A stretch of DNA of 64,000 nucleotides. Source: Henricia sp. BOLD:AAB3569. Its lineage: Eukaryota; Echinodermata; Asteroidea; Spinulosida; Echinasteridae. Every line of letters begins with the position of its first letter. The first letter of the stretch is position 1. The stretch lies in the NCBI GenBank assembly GCA_037783545.1, contig JBBELK010000308.1, positions 2,170,001 to 2,234,000 on the forward strand, in the 5' to 3' direction. The notes under the pieces are model-generated. The model searched no databases and was not told where the DNA came from. It saw only the letters and a list, made by a program, of their open reading frames with translations. The translations under genes were made by a program, and so were the position numbers. Shown here piece after piece: positions 23,136-34,296 of this stretch.

Positions 23136-24682
23136 TGAATTTCCGTCTCATGAGACGAAAACTATTTCTTTTGCTCATTTCTCAAAGACTATAGCACTTC
23201 AGACAAAATCATTTACGGGGAAGTTTTCTACGGTCATCATGTTTATATTGTGTAAGTTATGCGTAAATCTAATCATGTATACTGCCTTTAAACAGCTATC
23301 CCCGCCCCTCCCTCCCTCCCGTCATGTTTATCATGGAGATGTATGTGTCTACAACACCATCACAACTTGTTTTCCACCAAAAAAAACCAACCGCGAAGCG
23401 GTTAGTAAAGTTCACAAAGTTACGTGCATAATACGCTATAGGCGCCATGCATGCAACGCACGCAAACTAGAGATGCAGAGATTTCGTCCCCACTTTTCAC
23501 CCATAATGCACCGCGGTAAACATTGCGTGACGTCATTACGTTTCGGGTCTATTAAAAATACAAACGTGAAAAACACTTGATGTAATATGACAATAATCTA
23601 CTATTATACCTTTTTGTGAAAAAAACGGTGAAATTGTGGCTCACAATTAAGCTCTTTTGAAGTAAATACTGGTGCAATGCGACCGGTGGTTTTGTCACGG
23701 AAGCCGTAGTTCCCACGTGTTTGAAATTGGCACAACACGGTATGCACATCGGCCGGTACAAGTTAGAACAAGCGACTAATTTTTCTCTCTCTTGGTAATA
23801 AAACAGAAAATCTCATTGTTTCTGGTAAAGCATACAACCACACAACTACTTGGCACATCTCTGGCTTTTTGCACGACAAAAAGTCTTTAAAAAAAACACC
23901 ATTAAATAGAGACGGTTTTCGGAGTTTTTTGCGTGTAAACGTATGGAACTGCCGACCGTGTTTACTCGTGTTTCTCAGGATTGCGTCACGGGGTCACGCG
24001 CATATCATTAATACCTAATGAGCGTTTCAGAAAATTTCATTTTCGAAAACCGCACTTTTGCTTACGATTTATCTACTTAAAACGGACAATTTGAAATAAA
24101 CAGCGGTATAAGTCGGCTGGAGGGATATGTGGACTATCGAAAAAGGTGCAAATGCTGGATTGTTCGTCAAGGGCGATACTAGCTCTTTAAAGTTTTTTTC
24201 CGACGAAACCGTGGTATTTAAAGACATTCTTTCTTGGTAATGGGTTAGTTGGATGGTTACTCGAGTGATGCCAATGAACGCAGTTATTTTTTTGTGAATT
24301 ATTTTCAGCGAAAAAATGCCTATTTGCCCTAGCTATGTAAGCATGGCAAATTTAGCAGATGAGACAACGTTTCCATGCGGCGGGGGGCGGCCCCAAATTC
24401 TTTACTTTCAAATGGTGGTGCAGTTTAGAAAGTCATATATACTACGCTTAACTTTGATACGTGGTGCACGCCACTGCCTAGCAATCGACAGTCTGGTTGC
24501 ATTATGCTATTCTCTCCTACAGTAAACACCACATAGCGCACACCACATAGCAACAAACATTTGGTCTGGTCAAATGGATAGGCTACTATGTGTGCATGTG
24601 AAAAGTACATTAGTACTGTACACGCTATACATGCGAAACACACAAAAGGCTAACTGTCGACTTTTCCGTCTTGATTCACCAG
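23136..24682. other. remaining intron 2 of Ly6 copy A
   Basis: No gene or clear repeat border is recognised in about 1.5 kb. A TGACGTCA word lies at 23527-23534. Copy B intron 2 is 1.44 kb but is not alignable here except near the exon borders. Confidence 0.4.
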
Positions 24683-24873
24683 CGGTCAATCGAAGATGTA
24701 CAACCAAATCTGAGTGCTTGATTGTAGAACTGGACAAGTGCAACAGTGCCGACGAAGTGGGCTGCTCAATCTGCTGCGACACTGACCGCTGTAATGGTGC
24801 AGCACTGGTGAAGATGACCTGGACCGCCATTGTTCTTGCCATGGGCGCCGCCATCTTGGCCACTCGTTTTTAG
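24683..24873 (+). CDS. Ly6/uPAR-domain protein, copy A, exon 3 with GPI signal and stop
   Basis: The acceptor ttgattcaccag is followed by cggtcaatcg, completing the phase-1 codon left by exon 2. It encodes the second half of the Ly6 domain: RRCTTKSEC, DKCNSADEVGC, ICCDTDRCN. The CCxxxxCN ending is diagnostic for Ly6/uPAR. A hydrophobic tail (TWTAIVLAMGAAILATRF) with no lysine-rich cytoplasmic end follows, then TAG at 24871-24873. The short tail predicts GPI anchoring; the anchor site is probably near NGA or just after it. The 191-nt length equals exon 3 of copy B. Confidence 0.85.
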
Positions 24874-25104
24874 GAGCTAGTCTTACCATGACGTAATTGA
24901 AGCCCTTGTATTATTTTTTTCTTAAACTATAGTATCATTCTATTCTAGTACATGCACAGCAAATAGGCAATTATGTAATAATGGCTTGAAACCACTGATC
25001 TATAGAAAAGTAGTGTTTCAGTAAGTGATGAAGACACGTGAAGTTACCGGGTGCGCTGCCATATACCACTCCCAAATGGTGCTTCAGTGACTTTACATTT
25101 TGCA
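24874..25104 (+). other. Ly6 copy A 3' UTR region
   Basis: The sequence after the stop (tcttaaactatagtatcatt and following) aligns to the copy B 3' region (tcttaaactagtatcattct, 50757-50776), so it belongs to the duplicated transcription unit. It carries no coding. Confidence 0.55.
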
Positions 25105-25111
25105 GTTAGTG

Positions 25112-25590
25112 CATGGCAGTGTTGTATATAGTCGAGTCACCAATATCGAGTCCGAGTCCGAGTCTCGAGTCACTAGCCTCGAGTCCGAGTCCGAGTCACG
25201 AGTCACTTTCCTCGAGTCCGAGTCACGACTCACGAGTCACTTGTTCGCTAAATTAATGAAACCGAATCTGCTATTATATTTCGTTCACACAATATGTCAA
25301 ATGATGACGTACTCATGCGCTCCTAATTGCCGGCCTGGTGGGCTATTGTACGTATTCACGCATCAGACTGTTTCTTTCCCCAGTTCCCAAGAATCCTGCA
25401 TTAAGCGGGCAAATATATTTATTTTTTCATTTTTTGAAATATGTGACTCGTGAGTCACGAGTCACCATGTTCGAGTCCGAGTCCGAGTCCGAGTCATTTT
25501 CCAATGTGACTCGAGTCGAGTCCGAGTCACGAAAACTGTGACTCGAGTCGGACTCGAGTCCGAGTCCTGGACTCGAGTACTACAACACTG
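25112..25590. mobile_element. GACTCG-array TIR element (hAT-like), copy 1, inserted in Ly6 A 3' region
   Basis: Termini cagtgttgta and tacaacactg are inverted. GTTAGTG flanks both sides (25105-25111 and 25591-25597). The uninterrupted site exists once in copy B (50950-50956), proving insertion. Both ends carry runs of cgagtccgagtc, and the centre resembles 57600-57770. CAGTG termini and a 7-8-bp duplication suggest a hAT-related non-autonomous element. Confidence 0.8.
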
Positions 25591-25657
25591 GTTAGTGGTT
25601 ATCCAGATCAGTTGTTGGAACTGATGAAACTTGCTTATTAGGCCTAGTGGTTATACC

Positions 25658-26203
25658 CAGGCCTGTAACGAGTCTCCCTCTTCTCGAGTCCCAAGTCAAG
25701 TCAAGTCAAACTGCCTTCGAGTCCCAAGTCAAGTCAAGTCAAACTGCCTTCGAGTCCCAAGTCAAGTCAAGTCAAACTGCCTTCGAGTCCCAAGTCAAGT
25801 CAAACTGCCTTCGAGTCCCAAGTCAAGTCAGGTCATGCACATTGGTCAAGTTGGGTCAAGTCAAGTAGTCACGACAGTTAATTATTTTAAAATAAGTCTA
25901 AACGCTGAAACTCACATTAATTCATGTTGCTGTGACCAAGGTTTCTTTAGTGCTGAAATACAATTTAGTCCCCAAAATGACCACAAAATGCATAAAAACA
26001 TCTATTTTATTTTTGGCAAACTCAAGTCAAAAAGTCCGAGTCAAATCAAGTCATTTGGGGTTCGAGTCTCAAGTCAAGTCAAGTCATTTGAGGTTCGAGT
26101 CTCAAGTCAAGTCAAGTCATTTTAGGTTTGAGTCTCAAGTCAAGTCAGTGAAAATCGGGACTCGAGTCCCGAGTCTCGAGTCCGAGTCATTACAACCATG
26201 CCC
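25658..26203. mobile_element. AAGTC-repeat MITE-like element, copy 2, inserted in Ly6 A 3' region
   Basis: The left end cctgtaacgagtctccctc and right end gagtcattacaaccatg are inverted. The interior has four near-identical units built on ccttcgagtcccaagtcaag (25690-25830), and a second set built on aggttcgagtctcaagtc (26055-26150). Copy B lacks it between its homologues of 25640 and 26205. Open frames through it are repeat-derived. Confidence 0.7.
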
Positions 26204-26398
26204 TTATAGAACCTCGAAAAATAGCCACTATAGGTGACAAATTTACAAAGATTTATACATGTAGTACTATAAAATTTGCCAATTTAAGCAGTCGGTCTCT
26301 TCATCTAATGGCCTCTTTTGACAGGTTTTGTTTTGCTCTAACGTATTGCATACTTTTAACAAGTGGTGGATTGACCATAATGTGTACATCTTTATGTA

Positions 26399-26886
26399 AA
26401 CTCCTTTAAAAAATGTTCGAAAAGTCAAGTTTGACTGACGATTTCTCTCTTGTTGCAAAATAATTCTCCTTGAATTTTATATCATTGGAAAGCCCTGTTA
26501 TTCCTCTTTACGAGGATGTGTCATTTGTTATGATTAAGCAATTGGGGGATGTGCAGCACAGCTGAATACGGGGGCGGGTGTAAAGTGAAATGTCACAAAA
26601 TGCATTGCTATTGTCAACAAGTGCATTGACACATTCCCGTCCTCCAAGCAAAAGGGGAATGCACTGCATGACAATATAGCAGTGAATTTTGTGACATTTC
26701 ACTTTCCACCAACCCCTGTATTCCGCTACAATGCACATATCCCCCAATTGATTAATCATAATGACACATCACTGTAAAGAGGAATAGCAGGGCTTTCCAA
26801 TGATACCAAATTCAAGGGAAATGATTTAGTAACAAGAGAGAAATCGTCAGTCAAACTTGACTTTCCGAACTTGTTTTTTAGGAGTT
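26399..26886. mobile_element. 488-bp fold-back element with an empty site in Ly6 B
   Basis: Left aactcctttaaaaaatgttc and right gaacttgttttttaggagtt are inverted. Complementarity continues nearly to the centre near 26640 (for example caagtttgactgacgatttc against gaaatcgtcagtcaaacttg). Copy B reads ttttatgtattggtgacagg (51216-51235) without it, giving the insertion point. Confidence 0.8.
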
Positions 26887-27285
26887 TAGTTGGTGACAGG
26901 GTCCCTTAATTGCTGGTACTTGTCATTCAGTTGTAGGTTTTTACATCTTGTATCTTAAAAACGTTTTTACTAAAGTATTTTTAGTTACAAAAAGTTGAAA
27001 TCGTGTGAGATGCAATCATTAGAGGTTCCCAGATAGCGTATATAGGTAGAACTGCCAACACTGAAAATTAACAAATTTGGGAAAGCCATATATTAGGTTG
27101 TAATTAAAGTCTAAAGTTTTGCAAAACGTCTACTCTTGCTTTCTGTAAATCTTTTTGTAACTTTGACAGTGAGGTTTTTCTATTTTTGTAGCTGTATGCT
27201 TCCTTGAGTTGTGCTGAAAAGCTGTTTTAGTGGAAATAAAAATGTTGACTTTTTGCATTGTTCATTGATCGTGTAAAATGTTTAT
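26887..27285 (+). other. distal duplicated 3' region of Ly6 copy A
   Basis: From ttggtgacaggg to gatcgtgtaaaa it aligns to 51225-51620 of copy B with small indels. It is likely 3' UTR or immediate downstream DNA, and marks the right edge of the duplicated block. Confidence 0.6.
27235..27240 (+). terminator. candidate poly(A) signal of Ly6 copy A
   Basis: AATAAA inside the last well-conserved part of the duplication (gtggaaataaaaatgttg). The copy B counterpart is aattaaaatg, a weaker variant. Whether transcripts reach this point, 2.4 kb past the stop, is unproved. Confidence 0.4.
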
Positions 27286-27289
27286 AGTG

Positions 27290-27480
27290 TTATAAAAATG
27301 TCCGAAAAAATGAGTCACAAAATTAACCATTGCCTCTGCCATTTTCACTCGGATATAGGGCCTATAATGTTTGAAGCAAGCGTGGGCGTCATGTTATTAT
27401 CAAACACCGAAAAGACGCCCAAATATTTTCTGTCACCCGTATTTTCTCCTGAAAAGATTTGCATAACTGCGCTCAATGAG
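27290..27480. repeat. dispersed repeat, inverse match at 54107-54300
   Basis: gcctctgccattttcactcg, caagcgtgggcgtcatgtta and cctgaaaagatttgcataac are all found in reverse complement at 54107-54300. It directly adjoins a reverse copy of the AAAGGAGCGTGACCAGA family. Confidence 0.65.
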
Positions 27481-27760
27481 TCACATTTTCTCATTACCAT
27501 TCTTAAACTTTGCGCCATCAATCCATATATTTCCAGGGATATTGTCAAACATTCACCAAATGAATGTAGTGTAAACTAATTTATCCGGTTACATAAAGCA
27601 GTGCAGTGATTACACAATCGTTTTGCTTCCACATGCATCCAAACAGGGGATTGCAAATTTCCTGTTTTCTTCTCATTTGTAGGTGTTTTATATGACTCTT
27701 ATAGGTTAGGCTAGAACGAAATTCATTTTTTTGAGAAAAAAATCTGGTCATGCTCTTTCA
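27481..27760 (-). mobile_element. MITE family AAAGGAGCGTGACCAGA, truncated reverse copy
   Basis: The right end aatctggtcatgctcttt is the reverse of the family 5' terminus. Internal pieces (atatttccagggatattgtc; aactaatttatccggttaca) are the reverse of 62870-62945. The other terminus is replaced by the repeat at 27290-27480. Confidence 0.6.
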
Positions 27761-28184
27761 ATTGACAAAACGTTTTAATATATATTCTTGGGTTTCACCC
27801 ACGTGACCACCCACCTTGACTACCGGTGCTCATGATCCGCCATTACTGTGTCCATAATATGGCACGCCAAAGCGGAAATAATTAAACACTGATAATTTAA
27901 CGTCATCCTTAAAAAAAAAAGCTTCAACATTTTATAAATTAACTATCAACCATGAACTTATAAGTCTCAACATTTTTTTCCCAACATTTTATAAATTTAC
28001 CATAAAAAAATCATGGCCATGCAGATATCGTATCAACACAAGTTTCGGTGGAGTTTTACTGGCGATGAGTGGTTTGGGACCGAGTTGACCTGGGACTGAG
28101 TTGACCGAGGAGCGAGTTGGTTTTGGACCGAGTTGACCTAGCGCAAGTTTCGGGTCATGTGACATGTGTGATGGATAAAACCAT
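27761..28184. other. unassigned intergenic DNA with a GAGTTGACC repeat
   Basis: No gene. At 28066-28140 there are about five degenerate units of ggaccgagttgacc type. Confidence 0.4.
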
Positions 28185-28325
28185 CGATATATATACACTG
28201 GATGAGTATACAATAGCAGTTGGCTGTACGAGAATTGAAGCCATGCGCCGGCCGCCATTGTACCCCACGAACAATGCTTGGCCTAGACTGCTCCCCGGTC
28301 CATGCGATCGCTTGCATTCCACTTA
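28185..28325. repeat. dispersed repeat shared with 1790-1925
   Basis: Near-identical to 1790-1925. Part of it (gcttcatccagtgtatatat, 28441-28460) reappears inverted around the (TA)n run that follows, suggesting that the repeat has its own inverted ends. Confidence 0.65.
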
Positions 28326-28450
28326 ACACACGTAGACCATGCATGATGTAGACTAGTGAAGACAGTATGACCAGTCTAAGCAAGGCATTGTATTTGGTGG
28401 AGTACAATGGCGGACGGTGGCTTCAATTTTAGACGTCGTTGCTTCATCCA

Positions 28451-28453
<3 letters not shown>

Positions 28454-28534
<81 letters not shown>
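28454..28534. repeat. (TA)n microsatellite, about 40 units
   Basis: Uninterrupted alternating TA. The Ile-Tyr open frames on both strands are artefacts of this run. Confidence 0.95.
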
Positions 28535-28539
<5 letters not shown>

Positions 28540-28796
28540 GATGGAACACGTGTGTGATGTGCCCGCGACTGGTCACGTAAAATGTTGCCACATTTTTCAC
28601 AAATTGTTGCAAGGTATTTTTTTTAAATGTTGACGCATAGGCCTATTTTCGCAAATAATGCGCAATAAAAAAGGTTGGCATGACTTTTAAATGTTGATAG
28701 ACTGTTTTAAACTGGCATACCGTGCTTTTGTTGGCAAGTTTTTTAAAATGTTGAGACTTGTTTTTCAGGGTTGATGGTAAAAGTATCAGTGTTGAA

Positions 28797-28965
28797 CTAG
28801 AGGTATGACGTTTGTTGTTACAAACGCCAGGTGATCGGGCTAAATGAACATTTTGTGATGAATTTCAGACGTTGTTATCACCCGTGGAATGGCAAAAATG
28901 GAAGTATACACTAATCCGGTAACTAATATCTCCTCCCTGCATATCCGCCATAGCTGGGGGCGTCC
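28797..28965 (-). mobile_element. Helitron 3' end, reverse orientation, same type as copy c
   Basis: On the minus strand it ends with the stem GCGTTTGT/ACAAACGT and ctCTAG followed by T (CTAG is 28797-28800 on this map). The preceding sequence equals 13300-13606 without the 123-bp fold-back, so it is the empty form of that site. Its 5' side is cut by the element at 29001-29448. Confidence 0.7.
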
Positions 28966-29000
28966 ATTACATGCACGAACGAGCATTGATTTACATACAT

Positions 29001-29448
29001 ATATATGGGTCTGTCCACAGTAATGGGGTACATTTGAAAAGTAAGTCAATAATTCCTTTCAGATGTCTTTAGTTTATCTCAGAATTAAAGAAATGTCCTT
29101 GTTTTGTTCTCAGGAGATAACTTTTGCCCAAAAAGGTAAAAAATTTCTGCCACAACATACATTTTTGAAAAGCTTGTGTACAAATTTTCCTATTACGTAG
29201 GTAACGTGGACAGACCATTTCGTGACATTTTTTCCCGTCTTTGTTACACGCGTAATAGGAAAATTTGTGCACGGGGTTTTCAGAAATGTATGTTGTAGGA
29301 CTATTTTTCTTACTCCTTGGTGAAAAAGTTATTTCCTCAGTTTAGCTTGATAATTTAAAGATAAAATTAAGACATTTGAAGTGAACACGGACCTAAGATC
29401 TTGAATGTTACAGAAATGTACCCCATTACTGTGGACAGACCCATATAT
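29001..29448. mobile_element. 448-bp fold-back element
   Basis: atatatgggtctgtccacag at the left is inverted at the right as ctgtggacagacccatatat. A second pair inside (gtgtacaaattttcctatta / taataggaaaatttgtgcac) flanks the centre near 29210. There is no ORF. It interrupts Helitron-related sequence on both sides. Confidence 0.8.
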
Positions 29449-29609
29449 AGCTCAATGCGAACGAGCCTCCTTCGCGTATACGCGACGCGCCCGCCTTTGC
29501 GTACACGCGACGCGCCCGCCTTTGCGCGCACACAACCCTACAAAGACGCGCAACTTGTTCGAAGTAAACAAATGCAGCTTCAGCAACAGCAAAAACATAC
29601 AGTTCATTC

Positions 29610-30510
29610 AGTGGAAGCCCCCCAGGTATGGCGGATATACAGGGAAGAAGACCTTGGTGTATTGCGGCAAATTGTATCTGAAGAATTGTACTAGGTATGT
29701 GACAAATTCTTATGATAGGTCTGAGAGAACTAAAGAAATTGTAGACAGACATGATCTCTGTGTGATCTGAACTTCCGGTAGAAAGTGGAAGCTATTCAAA
29801 AATAGTTTTTGTGTTTATTTGAAAGCAAATGGAGCTAATATGGTTGGTAATTTGACCATCGTATGTACAACAATTTGTTGAAGTTTTTAGTTTCGGCGAA
29901 AGAATAGTGCACATAATGTTTGTGGTTGTCGAGATATGACTTTTGCAGCGATTCAACTCCAAAATGTTGTGTAATTTGAACTCATTGCGTAATCAACGTG
30001 CAAGTGATGACGTCATCATTGACATAGTCATGAAGTCTACATGTGTGATAAAATGTCGTTAGATAGAACCATGGTCAATTTCTCAGGGTGGTGGATGTTC
30101 TTATCAAATTTGTAAAAAAAGACAAATGAGACTTGTGTTTGTTGTGATAACGAACACATGGGTGTTTTTGTCTGACGTCATCATGGTGGTCTCAGATGAA
30201 GACATTAATGATCAGATGTGGCGCGGGAATGAAGTATGTAGGCCAAATGGTTGATTTTTTTACCAAATTGTCAGAATTGAATATATTAAGGCCTGCTTCA
30301 AACGTTGAAGGGGGCCTTAATATCATGCACCTTTAATCTGACATGTGAATTTTTAAATAAATAAGCTGCAATACCTACGTAATGTCATACCATATTACGT
30401 AACCACCGTGCATGTGATGACGTCATCATCATTGGTATAGTCATAAAGTGCACGTGTACGTGTGGGAATATTTTGTTTCGTTGAACCATGGTCAAAGTTT
30501 CTACCACTTC
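29610..30510. repeat. diverged Helitron-related modules in both orientations
   Basis: 29615-29850 matches copy b/c modules in forward sense (gtatggcggatatacaggga; agcaaatggagctaatatgg). 29920-30080 and 30370-30500 match the 8.76-8.90 kb module in reverse (tacgtaaccaccgtgcatgt, gtgatgacgtcatc). It is old and rearranged. Confidence 0.55.
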
Positions 30511-30618
30511 GGGTCTATTCGACACCATATATTACAGGATGTCAAGTTGCATGGTGATTGAGAACATCTTTTTTAACTCGGGGCCTGAAAAAGGCCCACA
30601 TAAGGTTGAATAAGGCTG

Positions 30619-30758
30619 AAAGGTACAGGCTCGTCCGCAATGCGCGCGCGGCAAGTTTGTGTAACGAATTACGCAGGTCACTGCCTTTGCTATGGAGCTG
30701 CGTATTTCGTGGCACGAATTTGGCGGCGCTCGCATTGCTGACGAGCCTGTGCCTTTAA
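30619..30758. mobile_element. hairpin MITE AAAGGYACAGGCTCGTCAGC, copy 2
   Basis: Left aaaggtacaggctcgtccgc, right gctgacgagcctgtgccttt. The arms pair across about 140 bp. The left flank lacks the TTAA present at copy 1, so TTAA is flank rather than element. Confidence 0.8.
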
Positions 30759-31143
30759 TCAAACTATTATAATCAAACTATTATTATAAATGTTGTTTTT
30801 GTATGATTGGATTGCGTCTAGAAAAAAAAACCTTTGTATTTTGATGTGGATAAGAAAATAAGATTTGAAAAGTTGGACCATCATTGGCGTTCCGTCGCGG
30901 CTCAGTTTGTGTTCGAATGTTTAGCGACATTAAAATCTACCGTAGATTTGTCATAGCGCCCTCATTAAGAAAGGGATTTTGGTTGCGCATGCGTGGGAAG
31001 AGAACTGACTGGTTGCAAGGCGACACGTGAACAGGAATGTTCGTCTTCGTAGACTACTCGGTACGTATAAGGTGGTCGTGTGCGGTTTGGGTATCGGGAA
31101 CCAGTTTAACGTGATTGCGTGCGTGGTAAGTTGGTTTTGTGAA
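30759..31143. other. unassigned intergenic DNA
   Basis: No gene or repeat border is recognised. Confidence 0.35.
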
Positions 31144-31470
31144 AACGTTATTATTATTATTATTATTATTATTTATTCATGCCAACAATGTACATCATAA
31201 ACAAGATGGGCATAGGAGCGACAAAAGCAATAAAAATCACTGTGGTCGAGGACCTGTCTCTCCCACATCAAGTTAAGAAAAAAAGATAAATAAAAAATGT
31301 AAATACATGTATATAGATCCTATGGTAAATATAAAAAATATACAAAAGTAAAACAGACAGAAATATAAATTGCACAGTTTAAGAATACTAATTACATTTA
31401 TCTGATGTGACACTTGATACAAAAGCAACATACCTTGAGTTGAAATAACATAGTAAAAGAAAAACAAGAT
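31144..31470 (-). mobile_element. 3' tail of a LINE-like retroposon, minus strand
   Basis: Read on the minus strand, an AT-rich sequence passes through gacaggtcctcgaccacagt and catgaataaat and ends in a run of about nine ATA units (plus-strand ttattattatt at 31149-31176). A simple trinucleotide end with a short preceding UTR is typical of RTE/CR1/L2-type non-LTR elements. No reverse transcriptase is present in the window. Confidence 0.45.
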
Positions 31471-32556
31471 GAATGGCATGTAGAACTATTGACAATGGCA
31501 CTGGAGGCAACTGTTGCAAGAACTTAAGCTGATAAAAAAGCGACTAAAGGGTTGCAGAAACATATGTAAATATGAGCTGTAAATTTGGTCAAAAATAAAT
31601 AAAACAATGTAAAGCGGAAAAAAAGGTGACTAAAAAATATTGGCACATTTTAGGGCAGTTAATGGCGAAATTTGGAAAGAAATCATTCAGATTGGATTAT
31701 TAAGGTGCGAAAGATAGGCCTATTCGGTGTAATTGGAAGGAGATGTGGAAAATGAACATACATTTCAATTTTTTGTGTGTAATGTGGACGGCAAGTCGCT
31801 ATTTCAGTAGGCTAGTACTAGTACTAGTAGTAGTACTAGTACTACATGTAGGCCTAATTGAATTTGACATGACATGTCGCGGCGCGTGCGTCCTGCCCGC
31901 GTGAAAACAAAACAAGCTGAACGTACATCGTGCACGTTACTGGCAACAAACATGGCGGAAAGCACTGCATTGTGACGTTGCATGACATCACATATTCGCA
32001 AGCCCTATAGGCCTATCATGAAAAGCTAAAGATACAAGAGGGCGCTGTTTCGTAAAGGTTAAAATTGGGCTAAGTGAAATATTTTACGTATACATTGCAG
32101 CGTTTGCCCTTAACTTTTTTCCCAACTGGCCAATAGGGCCAGTTGGCTTAAGTCTTCACTGGCCCGTCGGCATTTCAAGTGGCCCGGTTCAAATTTTCGG
32201 TGGTTCTTTTTACATACAGTGGACCTTTAATGTTTGCAATAACCACATTTGAGTAAATAAATTAGGAAAATTTGGTAGTCATGAGGTTCTCCCCAGTACA
32301 AGTTTTATTTCAACTAGACAGCCGGACCATTTGGGGAGGCTTTCCAACTGGCCCGAGATGATTTCAACTGTCATTTGGCCAACGGACCAGTGCTAATTCG
32401 AACGCTGCATTGAACAAAGATGTGAAGGAAATTACGTTCTGCGATAAACAGATAATGTAATGTTTAGAACTACTGCCCACTAGCCCTACAAAAAGGGCTG
32501 TAAATAGCTCGCTTTTCAAATCTGACTTATTACTGTCGCTATTACAGCCGTACTAC
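31471..32556. other. unassigned intergenic DNA
   Basis: No gene is recognised. A stretch of ctagtactagtag words lies at 31810-31842. Sequences near 32115-32400 contain repeated ggcccg/gggccag words (ccaactggccaatagggcca, aactggcccgagatg) that could be a short degenerate repeat. Confidence 0.35.
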
Positions 32557-33352
32557 GAGGCTGTATGGAAATGCCAAGTGTCAAACTGCTGAAATCTGGG
32601 AAAGTTTCACAACAAATATTGTCCGAAGCACATCAGACCAGAGCACTTTCACATACCGGTACATCATTGCAGTCTTGAGAGTCTAGTGTTTTATAAAATA
32701 ACGGTAAAGCTTATCGAATTGTCAATTTGGCCATCTACGGTGTCTTGAAACATTGATTGGACAAAATTCGGACAATGTTCTGACCTGCATGCCCTGTGTG
32801 CCACCATTTTAGCTAATATAGGCCTACTGGACGATGGTCATGATGGTGGCGCTTCTCGATCATGAGAAGTGAAGGAGCGCGGCTGTGCAATATGCATAAT
32901 TCATATTGACGTCGCGTGTGTTTATCCCACCTGGCAAGTACATCACGACGACGTGCGCAGTGCAGTTATGGCCAATTTCGTGATGTACTTGCCAGCTGGG
33001 ATAAACACATGCGACATCAATATGAATTATGCATATTGCACAGCTAGCCGGGCTCCTTGACGTCTCATGATCGAGTTAGAAGTGCCATTATTGTCCAGCA
33101 TATCAGCTAAAATGGCGGCGCACAGGGCATGCAGGTCAGAATGTTGTCTGAATTTTGTCCAATATTTCAAGATGCCGTAGATGGCCAAATTGATGATTCC
33201 GTAAGCTTTACTGTTATTTTCTGAAATAGTAGACTCTCAGAATTGCAATGATGTATGTGAAAGTGGTCTGGTCTGATGTGCTTCAGACGATATTTGTAGT
33301 GAAACTTTCTCGGATTTCGGCAGTTAGACACTTGGCATTTCCGTACAGCCTC
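32557..33352. mobile_element. 796-bp fold-back element
   Basis: Two arms of about 390 bp are inverted around a centre near 32955: ggctgtatggaaatgccaag against cttggcatttccgtacagcc at the ends, and gtttatcccacctggcaagt against acttgccagctgggataaac at the middle. Arm identity is roughly 85 percent by eye. The 63-aa open frame at 32869-33060 is made of the two arms and is not a gene. Confidence 0.85.
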
Positions 33353-33474
33353 AAAACTGCCCAGTTGCATTTTTGACTTAGTTTTGTCAGAAATTTTAGC
33401 TTTTTTGTAGAAAAATCATATATTTTCCTTGAAAAATTGCATTCACTTGGCATGGTTAGTGCACAAGATAACCA

Positions 33475-33620
33475 TTAAAGGCACATCCTCATCAGCAATG
33501 CGCGCAGGCTAATTTCGTGCCACGAAATACGCAGGTCCATAGCATAGCAAAGGCATGGAGCTGCATAATCCGCTGCATGAATTTGGCGCGCGCACATTGC
33601 TGACAAGCCTGTGCCTTTAA
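33475..33620. mobile_element. hairpin MITE AAAGGYACAGGCTCGTCAGC, copy 3
   Basis: Ends ttaaaggcacatcctcatca and tgacaagcctgtgcctttaa. More diverged than copies 1 and 4. It lies 120 bp from the 796-bp fold-back. Confidence 0.75.
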
Positions 33621-34024
33621 TATGTGTGCACAGTGCTGTGGACTAATTAGGATAACCTGCTATGCTTGGACAATTATATCTCTAAAAGTAATGGGCCTAC
33701 AGAGATACACTTTACATGTATATAATTTTAAAGGTCTTGAAATGGCTTTCATTGTATAAAATTACATCAAAATTGTATCTTGTACCACAAAAAAGTTGTG
33801 AATTTATAACCTTTAACCTTGATTTGCACAAATGCGTATTTGTCAAAATGTGTAATTTTGTTTATTTGTTAGCTTAAAATGTAAGGAACATTTTCAGAAA
33901 GATTTGAGATGGGTAATCTTACAGTTTTTGAGTTAAGATAATTTAAATAATAAATAACATGTAAATTCCATGTAAATACCATGTACCGGTACAGCATGTA
34001 CACAGAACATGTTAAGTTGGCTCA
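33621..34024. other. unassigned intergenic DNA
   Basis: AT-rich; nothing recognised. Confidence 0.35.
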
Positions 34025-34296
34025 ATAGACCTTTATTACGGTTTGTCCATCTTTGTCTTGTTCCCCACTGCATAGTATGTCTGCGCAATAGTGCGTGCAG
34101 TCTTCCGTTATTGTTTTGAGAGAATCACTGTCCGCACTGCATTTTCTTGATCGCACCTTGCGCATGTCATTGTGATGCACACAATGAACATTTTCAACAT
34201 GGGGCCAAACTATTTTATTTTGGCAAGCCTCACTTTTGTTGCGATCATTTTAATATGGAAAAAGGGAAGATGGCCGCGCCGTGATAAAGGTCTATA
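34025..34296. mobile_element. MITE with TIR ATAGACCTTTATNACGG
   Basis: Left atagacctttattacgg and right ccgtgataaaggtctata are inverted with one or two mismatches, bordered by short AT-rich DNA. It is 272 bp and non-coding. It is the last repeat before the Helentron region. Confidence 0.65.

Noticed and set aside
3810..24873. Three-finger toxin gene
   Set aside because: The Ly6 fold is shared with three-finger toxins, but the hydrophobic GPI-type C-terminus and membrane-anchored architecture fit an ordinary Ly6 surface protein.
25631..26237. Open frames with repeated QVKSSQ/ESQVK peptides
   Set aside because: They are translations of the AAGTC tandem repeats in a non-coding element that is absent from the paralogous site.
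28376..28633. Ile-Tyr repeat proteins on both strands
   Set aside because: Pure consequence of the (TA)n microsatellite.
32869..33060. 63-codon frame at the centre of the large fold-back
   Set aside because: It is the product of two inverted arms and shows no protein features.
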